Shown piece after piece: positions 48,372 to 61,100 of a stretch of 64,000 nt of DNA (positions are counted from its first letter, which is position 1; each line of letters starts with the position of its first letter). The translations under genes and the position numbers were made by a program. Source of the stretch: Apoderus coryli (Eukaryota; Arthropoda; Insecta; Coleoptera; Attelabidae); contig OU452198.1 in assembly GCA_911728435.2 (NCBI GenBank), positions 40,329,902-40,393,901 of the forward strand. Direction: 5' to 3'. The notes below the pieces were generated by a model. The model made no database searches and had not been told where the DNA came from. It worked only from the letters and a program-made list of their open reading frames with translations.

Positions 48372-49601
48372 CGAGGGTTGCCTTATATTTATATTTCGGG
48401 ATTAGAGAATAAAAACAAATATTAATCATCGAAAATCACTTTATTGTTTTTCAAAATATTCCCCACTTTTGCATGCGTTTAAACCAATTGTCGAAGCACT
48501 TTTGCCACTCTGATTGAGGTATCTCCAAAACATGCATTCTGAATGCAGCAACCGCTTCTTCAGATGTCGAAAAACGTTGACCTCTCAGTTTGTTTTTTAT
48601 GTACGGGAATAAAAAGAAGTCATTCGGTGCCAAGTCAGGACTACACGGCGGATGACTTATCAAATCGATGTTTTGGGTGCTCAAAAATGCAGTTGTTTGA
48701 GCCGATGTGTCAGAGCTCGCATTGTCGTGGTGAAGAGTGATCCGTCTTCGGCGGTTGGGCTTCCTGATTTCTTGGAAGACAACTGGCAAACAAATGGTTG
48801 TGTACCACTCAGAATTGACTGTTCTGCGTTGTTCTAGTGGCACGGTTGCGACATGTCCAGTTTTTCCGAAAAAACAGGCGACCATTTGCTTGGAAGTGCT
48901 TCGTGTGCGAACAACTTTTGTTGGATTTGGCTGATCTTGAAACACCCATACAGTCGACTGATGTTTACTTTCGGGCTCATACGCGTAAATCCGCGTTTCA
49001 TCACCTGTCACGATGTCATAGACGTGTTTCGAAGTACCGCGATCGTATTTTTTGAGCATTTCTTTCGACCAATCAACACGAGTTTTTTTGAGCGATTGTC
49101 AAATTGTGTGGGATCCAACGCGAACAAATTTTTTTGACAGTCAAATGCTTATGCAATATTGAATGTATGCTGGTCCCACTAATGCCTAAGGTTGCCTCAA
49201 TCTCTGGATGGGTCATATGACGATCTTGCAATATCAGTTCCCGCACAGCATCAATGGTTTTGGACGACCTTCACGAAATTCGTCTTGGAGTGAACTACGA
49301 CTACGATTGAATTCACCATACCATCGATAAACACTGGTCCTTGATGGAGCTTCATCGCCGAAAATTGAATTAAGTTCATCCATGCACTGTTGCTAATTGC
49401 ACGAGAATGTTCACGATTTAATTGCATTTTTGAGCCGAGATGAATCTTTTAAGTTACTGTAAACAACACAAATAGCGCTCGTATGTCAAAACGTTCTGAG
49501 TACGTATAACCTCAAAAATGTCCAACTTTACGATAGAGCTGTCAGTTGCCAGATTGCAACACCAGGGTTGCCAAATCCCGAAATATAAAAAGCAACCCTC
49601 G
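48372..49601 (-). mobile_element. mariner element, nearly full length, TA target site
   Basis: 1230 bp bounded by TA on both sides. The ends, CGAGGGTTGCC and GGCTTGC-type CAACCCTCG, extend into ATATTTCGGGA / TCCCGAAATAT, giving inverted repeats of about 28 bp. The C-terminal 202 codons (49059-48451) are open and show VTGDET (first Asp), LHHDNAS (second Asp) and SPDLAPNDFFLF, with 34 residues between the last two Asp: a DD34D catalytic set. The N-terminal part has a deletion near 49395 and frameshifts, and W after GDE is R, so the transposase is dead. It is the same family as the copy at 7208-8147. Confidence 0.93.
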
Positions 49602-50219
49602 TATAAACAGTCGGATTTTTAACTCATTTAACTTTCCTGAGTATTGTGGAAGCGCTTAAAAAATTTGAGATAAAGACGGATATAACCATTTTGAAGTCTC
49701 CTGAGATGACTAAGATCATTTCCAGATTCTGTTACGTTACCCAGGGCATATATTTTAGATTATCTTATATCTTGCTGGGTAAGTTTTGAGATGACAAGCA
49801 ATTTTTTTATCTTATTAGGAACATTGCTTCTTTTTCTTGGTTTAAGTTCTTTACTTTAACTCAATAACTTAAAAAATATATTCAATCTACAATAATTCTG
49901 CTTTTGCTAATAGATATTATGATTCACCTTTAATCATTTAAAAATTTTGGATAGGGTCGTTGTTGTTAATGTTGTTTTCTAAGTATGTGGACTGTAGTTT
50001 CTCAATTAACTATTAATAACTACTATCAAACAACATTGCTAACTATTTATATTTTAAACTGCCTTCCAAATTGACAATAATTATTATTACAATACAACTA
50101 TTATACAATATGTTTTATTTCTAACATTTCTACCCTCTGAAAATAATATCATATGGTTTTGTCTCCAGCGAATCAATAGGACATATCTAAGCTATTGGAC
50201 AACGAGAGATCCCTGTTGT
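49602..50219. other. No gene seen
   Basis: AT-rich sequence between the mariner and a retrotransposon remnant. No domain, splice-linked exon or element terminus was recognised. Confidence 0.4.
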
Positions 50220-51305
50220 TGTTCTCTCACGTCGAAGATACGTATTTTTTCATCTTTTGTTGGATAAACGTTCTCGAATTTTCCCAAGAGGGGTAACGGA
50301 TGTGTTTTTACCACCACTAGGTCATCTTTTTTTTAAGTTTCGATTATTTTCTAACCACTTGAACATCCGAGTTCACAAGCAATTTGGATGTCAGATAACC
50401 TGGCGTCAAACCGAGTTTCATTTTATGAATCAGTGTAAGAGTCCTAAATTCTAAATACTCAGTCACCGAAAACCAATACAGTGACCGCAATGGGAGTTCT
50501 TCGACCTACACCAAGAATCGCCCTCATAGCTCTATTCTGCAATTTCTTAAGCCGATCTATCTCGTTCTTATTTGCATTGTACAAAATGGAGGCAGAAAAT
50601 GTATAATGGGGCAATACAAGAGTATTATAAGCCATCAATCTTGAATATCTCGTCAATAAAGTGGCTATTCTAACTAAGAAGTGTATAGATTTCGAGACTC
50701 TTGAAATAACAAACAATACATGGTCTTTAAAAGTCAGATTACTATCGATAATAATACCCAAATACTTCATACTTTCCACTCTCTCCACGACTTCACCGTT
50801 CATCATTATTTTTGCGTTTAAATTAGAATATTCAGCGTGGAGCCGAAAATCATGCATTTTGTCTCATTATTATTTACTTTAATTAAATTACCGTTACACC
50901 AAGAAACAACGCGACACAGATCCATATTCAAGGTATTTACCACTTAGGAAAGGCTATTACTCGAAAAATAGATAAGAGTATCATCAGCAAAAGATGAATT
51001 TTGCTGTGATCAACGGCATGCACAACATCATTAATATAGAGTAGAAACAAGAGCGGTCCCAAAGAACTACCATGTGGTACGCCATGAACATCCTCTATCT
51101 CCGGTGAAACAAATCCATTAATGTTTGTCGGCAAGCCAAGTTAAAGCAATTCCTGAAATTCCCATTATTGTTTTAATTTCAATAGAAGTTTTCCCCTATC
51201 AATAGTCTCGAAAGCTCGTTTGATATCCAAGAATACAGCCCCTCTTAGCCGACCACAATCAGAGTCACTGTTCCAGTCAAACAATATATTCTGGACACCC
51301 TATTA
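50220..51305 (-). pseudogene. Non-LTR retrotransposon ORF2 remnant (RT palm to C-terminus)
   Basis: Minus strand from the top: GAVFLDIKRAFETIDRGKLL (RT motif A), GVPHGSSLGPLLFLLYIND (motif B), then a frameshift just before a FADDTLIYFSSN block (catalytic motif C, near 50975-51000). Next, on 50857-50459, come VERVESMKYLGIIIDSNLTF, LKKLQNRAMRAILG, and after another stop LIHKMKLGLTPGYLTSKLLV (50430-50370). All RT motifs are recognisable in order, with two or three frame breaks. It is truncated at its 5' end, as is typical for incomplete reverse transcription. Confidence 0.85.
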
Positions 51306-52214
51306 TGTCAATATTATAGCCAAGCAACGGCTGATCAATAAAATGTTATTAATAATTAACAAAAACCCGTCGACATAATATTATAGACCTGACATAGGAC
51401 TTGTATACTCCGCGACTGTGGAAGGTCTCACACTAGTTTAATATGTAAAATAATAAAAAAAAAATTCTGTTATATACGACACGGTCTGTTGGCTTTCACA
51501 CAGATAACTCTTCAGTTAGGCAGTAGCACAAGATATCATGCTACGAAATATAACATAGAATAGAGAAGATCAGGATTTAACGTATCAAACAGTCAACCTT
51601 CTCTCGTCTATTGATCGGAAGATAATATCTGTAATTCTGGTAAGCGCCAACACACAATCATAACCAGCTCTAAACCCTGACTAAGTCTATAAGCGTTTCA
51701 ATACTATACCAGTGATATTTTTGCGGTATTTAAAAATTCGACTATTTAGTTGAATCAAAAATAATAATAATAATGCTAATAACCACAAAGTAACTATAAA
51801 TTCTTTTAATGAAAGCATTAAAAATGTTTTTTTTTTGTATGAGCAATAACTAAAAACATGTAGAAAATTAAATGCTTTCACTAAGCAAGCAGTGACCTGG
51901 ATAGAACATTTTCGTAAATTATCAATTTTTGGTGTTATATATTATATGTAGCTATAAAACATATTATTATCCACAATATATGAAATTATACATAATAGAA
52001 TATAATACATAATATGTCTGTGCATTAGGATTTTAGTTGTAGCTTAATATGTTGCAATAACAATCAGATTTGAAAGTACATTTCCGCTTTTGTGCAACTT
52101 TGTGTTTCTATGACACACTAGAAATATTCAAAAATATGCTATGACCATAAATTAATGAAAGCGCACATAATACAGGGGTCTATTAAAAAAACTTCACTTT
52201 CAATACCTAAACAA
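51306..52214. other. No gene seen
   Basis: AT-rich sequence. A GGACACCCTATTATG word at 51293-51307 resembles a decayed ACACCCTGTA terminus. Nothing else was recognised. Confidence 0.4.
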
Positions 52215-52612
52215 TAGAAAGATAAAATTCGAAAATGAGTGCCTGTTTCTTTCCGGTACTCGTATCGGGTTTTCATTTGATTAACACTATGTTTCCAATT
52301 TCAAATTTAATGCCCTGTTGACGTTTCTTATCATATCTTCTCTTATATTTCCACTGTTCTTCCTGAATCCTTTCGCGGATTTCTCGTTGCAACTCTTGAG
52401 GGGGTCGCCAATTGGGTTCTTTTCGACTCAACTTCTTAGCTTGATGTTGCTAAACTCAGGTAAATATCCATACAAGCATTCGAAAGGAGTCTTTCCAGTA
52501 GTTTTATTTACAGCCACATTCAAATTACGTTCTATACCTCTAACTGAACTTCATCCCACTTCTGATGTGTTAGCTCTACGCTCCTGGGCAAATAATATAG
52601 TTGGATATTTGA
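52215..52612 (-). pseudogene. Gypsy-type LTR retrotransposon integrase C-terminal fragment
   Basis: Minus strand: THQKWDEVQLEVERNLNVAV with NKTTGKTPFECLYGYLPEF (end of the integrase core), then in another frame LSRKEPNWRPPQELQREIRE, RIQEEQWKYKRRYDKKRQQG and IKFEIGNIVLIK (the GPY/F-proximal region). The order matches insect Ty3/gypsy integrases. It has stops and at least one frameshift and no LTR was seen. It is a short relic with no function. Confidence 0.75.
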
Positions 52613-53884
52613 AAATATAACAAGACTTTAATATGTATTGATTAAAAATTAATAAAATGGTTTTTCTATTCTAACCTTATATTTTGTATTACAATTGTCA
52701 ATAATTATTATGTTTTGGATGCAGTGTCTATTGTCACGTCACTATATGCCAGTTGGTATACGTCCAACCCTATGATTCGACGCTATCAATTGTGTCTGTT
52801 TGTTTTTTCGTTTCATTTTTGCAACTTTTTTTTTTTTGCGGAGTCCCGTTTACTATATGTGCGATATCTTTAACTGGGTCTGTCACCATATTGATATTCA
52901 TGCGTCGCCTATGTCTGTGCTAACAAATGCCATCCTTGACGGTAATGATTTGTTTTTCTGTATCCAAAATTACCAGTTTTCTATTCTATTATTTTTAGTA
53001 TATCCAGACAAGATGAACATACTAGGTTTTTAATTATAAATAAAGTTAAAAAAAACTAATATCATACGCAAAGCCTTAGTTGGAAATGCTAATAATTTGT
53101 TATTTACTGTGAACACTCGAACTGTATTAAAATAATATTTTTCCAATTATCTACATACAATATTTCTCTTCCTAATAACTACTTAGTAGACTTTGATATC
53201 AAAATTATTATTGTCAACTAATAGGAAACAAATTATTCATAATAATTATTATTCATTAGAATATTTATATATTTTTTTATTTACTCTTTGACCGATAGGA
53301 TAGTTTTACTAATATTCAATTTATTTCAATATACTAGTATTGTGGTTTTAACATTGAACAATAATTAATAATATTTCAAATTAGTTAATAGTTTTTATTG
53401 TGTTCCTTAACAATAAATTTTCCCAGTTGTTATTTATATTTTGGGCACCTTAATGAGAATATGTTTTATGATGATATTAGTTCGTAGACAATTTTTTAAT
53501 AGTTTTTATCTGAATAACATTGACAAAAAAAGTAATTTTATTCAATAAATACTCATCAGACTTAGTTGATCAGCATGAACCTCCTAGAAATGTGCACGAA
53601 TAACAAAGGCGAAGTTACCATGGCTTTCAAATAAATTAAAAGACATTAAAGGCTAAAAATAAATGTTTCAGTAGGTTCAAAATCCAAAGAAGAAGAAAAC
53701 TGCGAATTTTCGCGCTAGTTGTGAAACTCGGCTAAAAAAAGATTACCTAAACAAACAAATTCGTTTAAATAATTCGCGACATTCCCAATAATTTTTCTTC
53801 GTGGCAACGTCACAGTTTTGATTTTGAAATACTAATGCCATATCCAATTTGAAAAAAAAGTAAATAACTCATAATGTATTTAAT
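52613..53884. other. No gene seen
   Basis: AT-rich sequence with many TTATTATTA-like runs. No domain or element ends were recognised. The promoter and 5' untranslated exon of the CRAL-TRIO gene may lie in this or the next block, since its start codon follows an acceptor. Confidence 0.4.
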
Positions 53885-54901
53885 AATAATAACCATAACC
53901 TTCAATTGAATCCCTGGAAATCAAAGTTTATTATCTTTTGTCCTAAGAAACGTAGAAACTTTTTAAAAAGGCATTTGAACTTAAAAATTGATCAACAGAG
54001 GGTTGAACTTGTGCCGTCTGTGAAGGTCCTTGGCTTGTATCTGGACGAGAGGCTGAGATTTTCCGATGACATTTCTTTCATAGCACGTTAATGTTATTTA
54101 ACTTTAAGGTTACTTTATGCAAACAAACAGTTACTATCATTTAAAATGAAGAAAGTTCTTTGCGAGAGTTTGGTGTTTTGAAGGATGAGGTACTGTAACG
54201 CTGTTTTCTTTCCTTGCTTAGATAGTGTAAACGCGTATCGAATCCAAAACCAATGTTGCCGATTTGTAAGTAATCTTCGCAAATATGATCACGTTTCACC
54301 ATCTCTGTTAACTTTGAAATGGTTAAGAATGAAATATATTTTCCAATACGATTTCCTTCCTGTTTATTTAGGATTATTAAAACCGCATCTCCTCCATCTT
54401 TGTCACAAAAGTTAGTTTTCCGTAGAGAGATTCACCATCTGAATATTAGAAACCCTATAAAATTAACTATGCATCGTCATAGTACTGCTATGTTCCAACG
54501 TATGTTAACCTATAATGCTGTGATGCAATTTAACAACCTTACACCTGCCCTAAAAGAAAAATTTGATTTGAGTACCTATTTCTGTATTTAAAAAATATGT
54601 AAGGCAATTTTTATTATCATTCTTATAGTCATGGTCTGCACTCTCAACTATTCTTTTTTAGCTGCCTTCTGATAAGTGGTAGTAAGATTTGGGAATTTTT
54701 GTATTATTATATATTATTATTGTTATTATTTTTATTATTATTTTGATTATTATTGTGTGTGTTTGGTAAGTTAATAGTTTTGTTAATTTGGACGTTTAGT
54801 TTTAAGTTTGATTTATTGTATTATGTAAGTATTGAGGCTTAAGTATGAGTGGCCATTAGGCTAGACTTCGCCCTATATAAATAAAGTCGATTATTATTAT
54901 T
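53885..54901 (+). mobile_element. 3' end of a non-LTR retrotransposon with ATT tail
   Basis: In three frames: LNPWKSKFIIFCPKKRRN (53905), VKVLGLYLDERLRFSDDIS (54027-54080), MRYCNAVFFPCLDSVNAYRI with QNQCCRFVSNLRKYDHVSP (54185-54300), and LTPALKEKFDLSTYF (54538-54585). These follow the order of the post-RT region of CR1/Jockey ORF2. The 3' end reads GCCCTATATAAATAAAGTCG then ATT repeats to 54901. The 5' part is missing. Confidence 0.75.
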
Positions 54902-55168
54902 AATATTTACATGATTCTGTAAAATTGTCACAAATAGATAGACCATATATCTTCTGGTATTTGTTTAATAAATTTTAAAAATTCACAATAATTATATTAC
55001 GCAATTTAATTAAATTTGATGAAAACTCAACGTAAATATTCTTGTCTTGTATGGAAACACTACGCCACACTACCGTAGGTACATGTCGCTCTATCCACCG
55101 TGGATTGTGGTATTATATTTTATTTGTATAACTGTTAAAAACTGTATTCTCTATTTCAGATATCAATC

Positions 55169-58100
55169 ATGACTCTAGTCCAACCTTCACCTGATATGCA
55201 AATTTTCATTCGCGAAGCCCTGAATGAAGATGTAGCGACAAGAGAAAGTGATCTCGAACATATCAAAGAATGGCTGCAAAAACAACCGCATTTACCTGAC
55301 ACTTGGGGTAGGTAACAGAAATAAGGAGTTAATTATTAGATATTAATATGAATGATTATTTTTATTCAAAAATAAGTACCTATAGCACAGTTTAATATAC
55401 AGTTACTTCACTTCGTGTCGGAACCTTTTATCTCTCTGTCTTCAAAGCAATTCGCCGCTACTATAGTTATAGTTTAGTATCTTATAGTATATATAGATAT
55501 AGTATAACATAGTAGCGGGCCCGAATGTGGCTGGGATTGCGATCTTATCTATAGTTATTATTCTATGCCTATAGTGGTAATTTAGGTACTTCTAATTACT
55601 GTAGTATCTTAGGAACGTTAGGGTCATTGTTAGTATACCTACACTGTGTCCAAGATAAGAATGGGATAGCATTGGAATCTTGGAAACGGTAGGAGTAAAA
55701 TTCACACGTTTTAAATGGTGTTTTCAAAATTAAACTAACTTTAGCCGTTTTATAGAATCTCAATTCTGACATTATTTTTACAGATAGGTAGGTATAACAA
55801 AATGAAAAGGACTTTCTCATTGTTACTTTTTCAGGAGAAGAAGATAGTATTCGAAAATTTTCAATACGAGTATCGTTTTTGAAAAACCATCATCGACTTG
55901 GTTTTTTTTTATTGTTAAATTTAACACCATTTTCAATTCAAAAGTAGTTGGTATATCACACGGAAAAAAGTTTCCACTGTTTTTATCTGTTATTTAAAAT
56001 TCTTCAAGAAAAATCGCCATAGTTTGGCACTTATTTTGCATAAAATATTCATCTGAGAACTGCGTTTTTTTAATAACTTGTCAAATAATAATAAATAATT
56101 GCGAGTAACGACGAAATAATGTTTTTCCAAAACCTACTACTCAGCATTCAGTCAGTTAAGGGCCAAATTATGGAGATTTATTTTAAAAATGTTTAAATAA
56201 CAGCTAAAAACACTGAAAGCTTATTGAAACCATTACATGTGATATTCCACCTATTTTTAATTGAAAATGGCTTTAAATTTAACAATAAAAAATCCAATTC
56301 GTTGTTGTGTTTAAAAAACCAAGTTGATGATGGTTTTTTTAAAAACGAAACGTCGTAGTGAAAATTTGTTTACGCTATATTTTTCTCCTCGAAAAGTAAC
56401 AATGATAAAGTGCTTTCCGTTTTTTGATGTCTGTAAAAATAATGTCAGAAATAAATAAAAACTAAAATCACAAAAAATTGGTTTTTCAAAAATTCTCGAA
56501 AACGGTTAATGTTTAATTTTGAAAACACCATTGAAAACGTGTTTAAATTGCATATGCTGTCTAACTCTTTTTTTAGAAATATTGTCAACATATTATTACA
56601 GATTACCAGACCAACAATATAAATTGTGCAAAAAAAAACGTAGAAATGTAAAATGGATATTTTATTTAAATGTAGATAATTTAGCGGTCAATTTTGTTTG
56701 AATAATATAATAATTAAATTCCCACTCCTAATGTTTTTTGAATCTACGATATTTGACGAAATATACGATAATTTTTAATGACTATTTTAACTTCACTCGT
56801 TTGTAATTTTATTGATTATAATAAATGAAAAATAACTTAGTGGCAAAGCGGACTAAAATGCTAGTTTTACATACACAAGGAATTTTGTTTAATTTAGCAA
56901 GGCCCCAGTCTAATTCACTAGGAACTAGACCGAGGCATGGGTCGACAGATACTGACGAATTCGTTTCGCTCTTGTTATGAGCTCGTCAGAGTACCATAGT
57001 CGTTGCCCATCTACAAATATCAGCCTGCATTTAAGCACAATAGGATACACAACAGTAGACACATGTAAACACGTATCATTTACATGCACATAGTAATGCA
57101 TATCCTATACCATGCAGAGGCCGAAAAATTCAATGTATAGGTAAAACCAGTCGTATAAATATAGATAAAAATAAAAATAGTATGAACACAAAACGCTAGC
57201 AAAGCTTTGCCACTAAGTTATTTTTCATTTATTACATTTACGGACATGAAATCCTTTTAATATTGATTATAATATAATTTATTGGGTAGGCACCTATCCC
57301 TCACACGAACATAATATAAATTATAGATATTAATATTATATTTTTATTTCATTTTAATTCGTCATAGGCCGCCTATAAACTTTTGAAAGACTCATAATTA
57401 TTAACTTTTATGCAACACAATACATCAAATATCGGTAAACGGAAGGCAACAGGTAAATGGAATTTTAATACATTTCAATTTACATCGTAATTATGTATTA
57501 AAAACTAAACAAAAATATAGTGTGTTTAAAGTAAGCATATAATTATTATTGAATAAAAGGCGTCTACTCCACAAAATGATTTATATATACGTTGAAATTT
57601 CTTGTTTTTATCTGCCAGACATGTTTCGGACACATACGTCCATCATCAGTGGCTTAAGGAACCTTATACAATTTGTTACATGTGAGGGTATACTTCATAC
57701 AATTAAACAGGGAGATTTTACATGGGTTTCGATTTAAACGTTTATACAAGCATTCTGATGGAAAAAATTTTTGGTCAAATTAATAAAATTAAGATAAAAA
57801 TGAAGTTAAAATATTGTTGAACATTGGTAAATTTTTGTTATCTGTATCCTCAACTTTTTCTTTTTAACCATCTTCGAGGAACAAGTTAAACTTTTAATAA
57901 TTAAATGGTAAGAGCCTACAATACTACGGCTGCTTAAGGATTACAAATCAGACAAACAAAATGTCGAGTGGCGCCACTCTTACCATTTAATTATTAAAAG
58001 TTTAACTTGTTCCTCGAAGATGGTTAAAAAGAAAAAGTTGAGGATACAAATAACAAAAAAAAAAAAAAAATTTACCAATGTTCAACAATATTTTAACTTC

Positions 58101-61100
58101 ATTTTTATCTTAATTTTATTAATTTGACCAAAAATTTTTTCCATCAGAATGCTTGTATAAACGTTTAAATCGAAACCCATGTAAAATCTCCCTGTTTAAT
58201 TGTATGAAGTATACCCTCACATGTAACAAATTGTATAAGGTTCCTTAAGCCACTGATGATGGACGTATGTGTCCGAAACATGTCTGGCAGATAAAAACAA
58301 GAAATTTCAACGTATATATAAATCATTTTGTGGAGTAGACAGACGCCTTTTATTCAATAGTAATATTCATTCCTCGATAGATGGATTACTTCAGAAAAAA
58401 AAAAATATATAATTATTGTTGATTGAAATCTTTCCAATGAGACCCTTCTCATTTTTACAAGTTGTGCATTTAAACTTCGGGTTTCTGTTATTGTAACTAA
58501 GGTTTAATTCGTATTTGGTTTAATACATGACGGAACTATGTATTTCTTCTTTTTTTATACGGAATCTTAATAAGTTACAAAGACATTGCACTCCATTTAA
58601 AATAGGCAACTTAGTGGTGACTTCTGGTATAACTGGAAGTCCCATAATGTCAAATTTACATATTTAATAGATCTTTTTGTCAAACGCTTAAGTTCCAAAT
58701 TACAAATTTCTCAGCAAGAGACTTGCATGTGTAACATTTAATGAATGGGTTACGTGAATATTTTGATACAAAAATATACAATCTTGTTTTTTTTACTAAT
58801 AGTATTTACGACTATCCAAACAGCAAAGCCATGAATGAACAGGAATTACAACGAACATAAGCAAAGATTAATGTACACAAATTAATCTTAACATAATTAT
58901 ATAATTTTATTTTGCTTCTAGAAGATATTCTAACCAATTGCTTCAGAAAATTCAAACAGAACTTAAAGTCTTGTTACATTGTGTTGGCAAGTCTACTTTT
59001 TATCGCACAGCTACAGGTCCATCCGTAATTTTCCTAAATGTTTTTATTATATTATCTTACATGACATTTCCTCGGCTTGTGGAAGACGCTGCAATATTTA
59101 AACCAGGCGTAGGGAGTCCATTTCGTTTAATTTCAAATTTTTCGTCAATGCTTAATCTTGAAAAGTCCTTATACATTGAAATTAAATTAATTTTCCAATT
59201 AAAAAAACCAAAACACTCAAAATATAAAACAAAAGCTATATCGGCACACGAACGCTCAACTCTGTCATCTGATCTCTCCATTCTGCAGCTCTGTATATAT
59301 AGGTACGTCATGACGTTTTCAAAAGTAAATTAGATATCTCAGCTTGAAAATAAATCTCAATTGCCATTGATCGGCTCAAGCAACGAGAAGTTTAGGTAGC
59401 TTATATATCCTGAGTAATAATGATTTTGTTTTGTTACAGATGAACAAAGAATCATGACTTTCCTCCGAGGATGTAAATTTTCCTTAGAAAAAACAAAGAA
59501 AAAACTTGATATGTATTTCACTATGCGTACAGCTATCCCGGAATTTTTTTCAAACAGAGATATCACGAGACCAGAACTCCAACAACTTGCCAAAATAGGG
59601 TAAGAACATTTTACTGATACAAATACAAGAATGCCTAAATCAGCACAATGCGTCATCTCTTAAGTTTAAACTAAAAGAACATTTAAGATCATGTAATTTG
59701 TAGATATGTCTTATATGCTTTATTGTCAGAATTGTCTTGTGTATGTTAATAATTTTAACCTAGAAATATGATGCACATCGATATGATATCTTCTTCTTAT
59801 AGTACTAACGGTCATGTTCTTCTTCTACCAAGGCCACGCTTGCCAAGGATTTTCCCCTCTATGATTAAGTGTAGCAGCTCATATTTTTCGGGATGTCACA
59901 TAATGTGACCAAAGTATTCCAATTTACGACGCTTTATAGTTTTGATAATTTCCCCTAGAGGGTAATTTCATACGGGTGAGGACAGTATTGTTGTTTATTC
60001 TATCTGTCCAGCTAATTTTTAATAGTCGCCTGTAAACCCACGTTTCAAAAGCTTCCAGGCGTTTGAGCATGACTTCGGTAATCGTTCATGCTTGCATACC
60101 ATACCATACAGCAACACTGGGAAGATATAGCAGCGAACCATTCTAATTCGTAGTCCTAGGTTCAGGTCGTGGCTGCACAATAAGATGCGTTTCATTGTAA
60201 TAAACGTTGGCCGTGCTCGCTCGATACGGATTCTAATTTCAGTCCCATTGTTCGTTGATATTGCTGCCCAGCTACACAAGTACACAGGTACACAAGTACA
60301 CAAGCACAATTGAATGCCATACAGGCTCGTTTTATGGCATTTTTCATCACTTCGGCGAAAATTTTGATTCTCGCACTCGTGGCGAATGTTGTCCTTTAGG
60401 GCTTCCAGAGACTCGGGCTTGTTCACGTAAACACGGAACTTCAAAAAACCTCGCAAAAAAAAGTCTGGAACGCTTAAATCGGAGGATCTTGCAGGCCAGT
60501 GCAAATCGCCAAAACGAGAGATGAGGCGACCCGGGAACGCTGCCTTTAGGATATCGGTTGTGGCTCGCGCAGTGTGTGCCGTTGCTTCGTCCTGTTGGAA
60601 CCACATGTCCCTCCGTCTAAATTCGTCTAATTACGGCAGAAAAAAACTCGGTCAACGTGACCCTATAGCGCGCACCGTCCACTGTTGTCGGTAGGCCAGC
60701 GGCATTCTCGAAAAAAAATGGCCTCCTCCAGCGTGAACAGCGCACTATGCAGTCACTTTGAGCAGGTGTCATGGCTCCTCGTGCATCACTCGTGGATTTT
60801 CGGTGCCCCAGAAGCGATAGTTTTGCTTGTTCACGTACCGCTGAGGTGGAAATGAGCCCCATCGCTCATTATGATTTTGGTCGAAAAATCGCCCAGTTCT
60901 TCCTCGAGATTGAGGATGGCTTGGGCGTAGGTTACGCGCGTTTGACGGTCGGCACGCACCAGCTGATGTACGGACTGGACTTTGTACGGGAACATGCGCA
61001 GATCTTTGACCAAAATTCGCCTTAGGAACGTCCGGCTGATGGCTAATTGCGTGGCACGGCGTTTCCGGCGACAGCTCGACATCCGCGGCAACATCGGAGA

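Larger units (their letters stand above)
57542..58366. mobile_element. Long inverted repeat, arms about 375-390 bp, spacer 62 bp
   Basis: The left arm, 57542-57914, and right arm, 57977-58366, are nearly identical inverted copies. Markers: GAATAAAAGGCGTCTACTCC at 57551 and its mirror at 58331-58355; CTTCGAGGAACAAGTTAAAC near 57872 and its mirror near 57999. Differences are a few bases plus an A-run insertion at 58060-58075. Each arm carries a hammerhead-like motif. It lies in intron 1 of the CRAL-TRIO gene, so the pre-mRNA could form a very long hairpin. Confidence 0.93.

Noticed and set aside
58938..59333. 131-codon plus-strand frame in CRAL-TRIO intron 1
   Set aside because: No domain match; the minus strand of the same region fits a hAT relic better.
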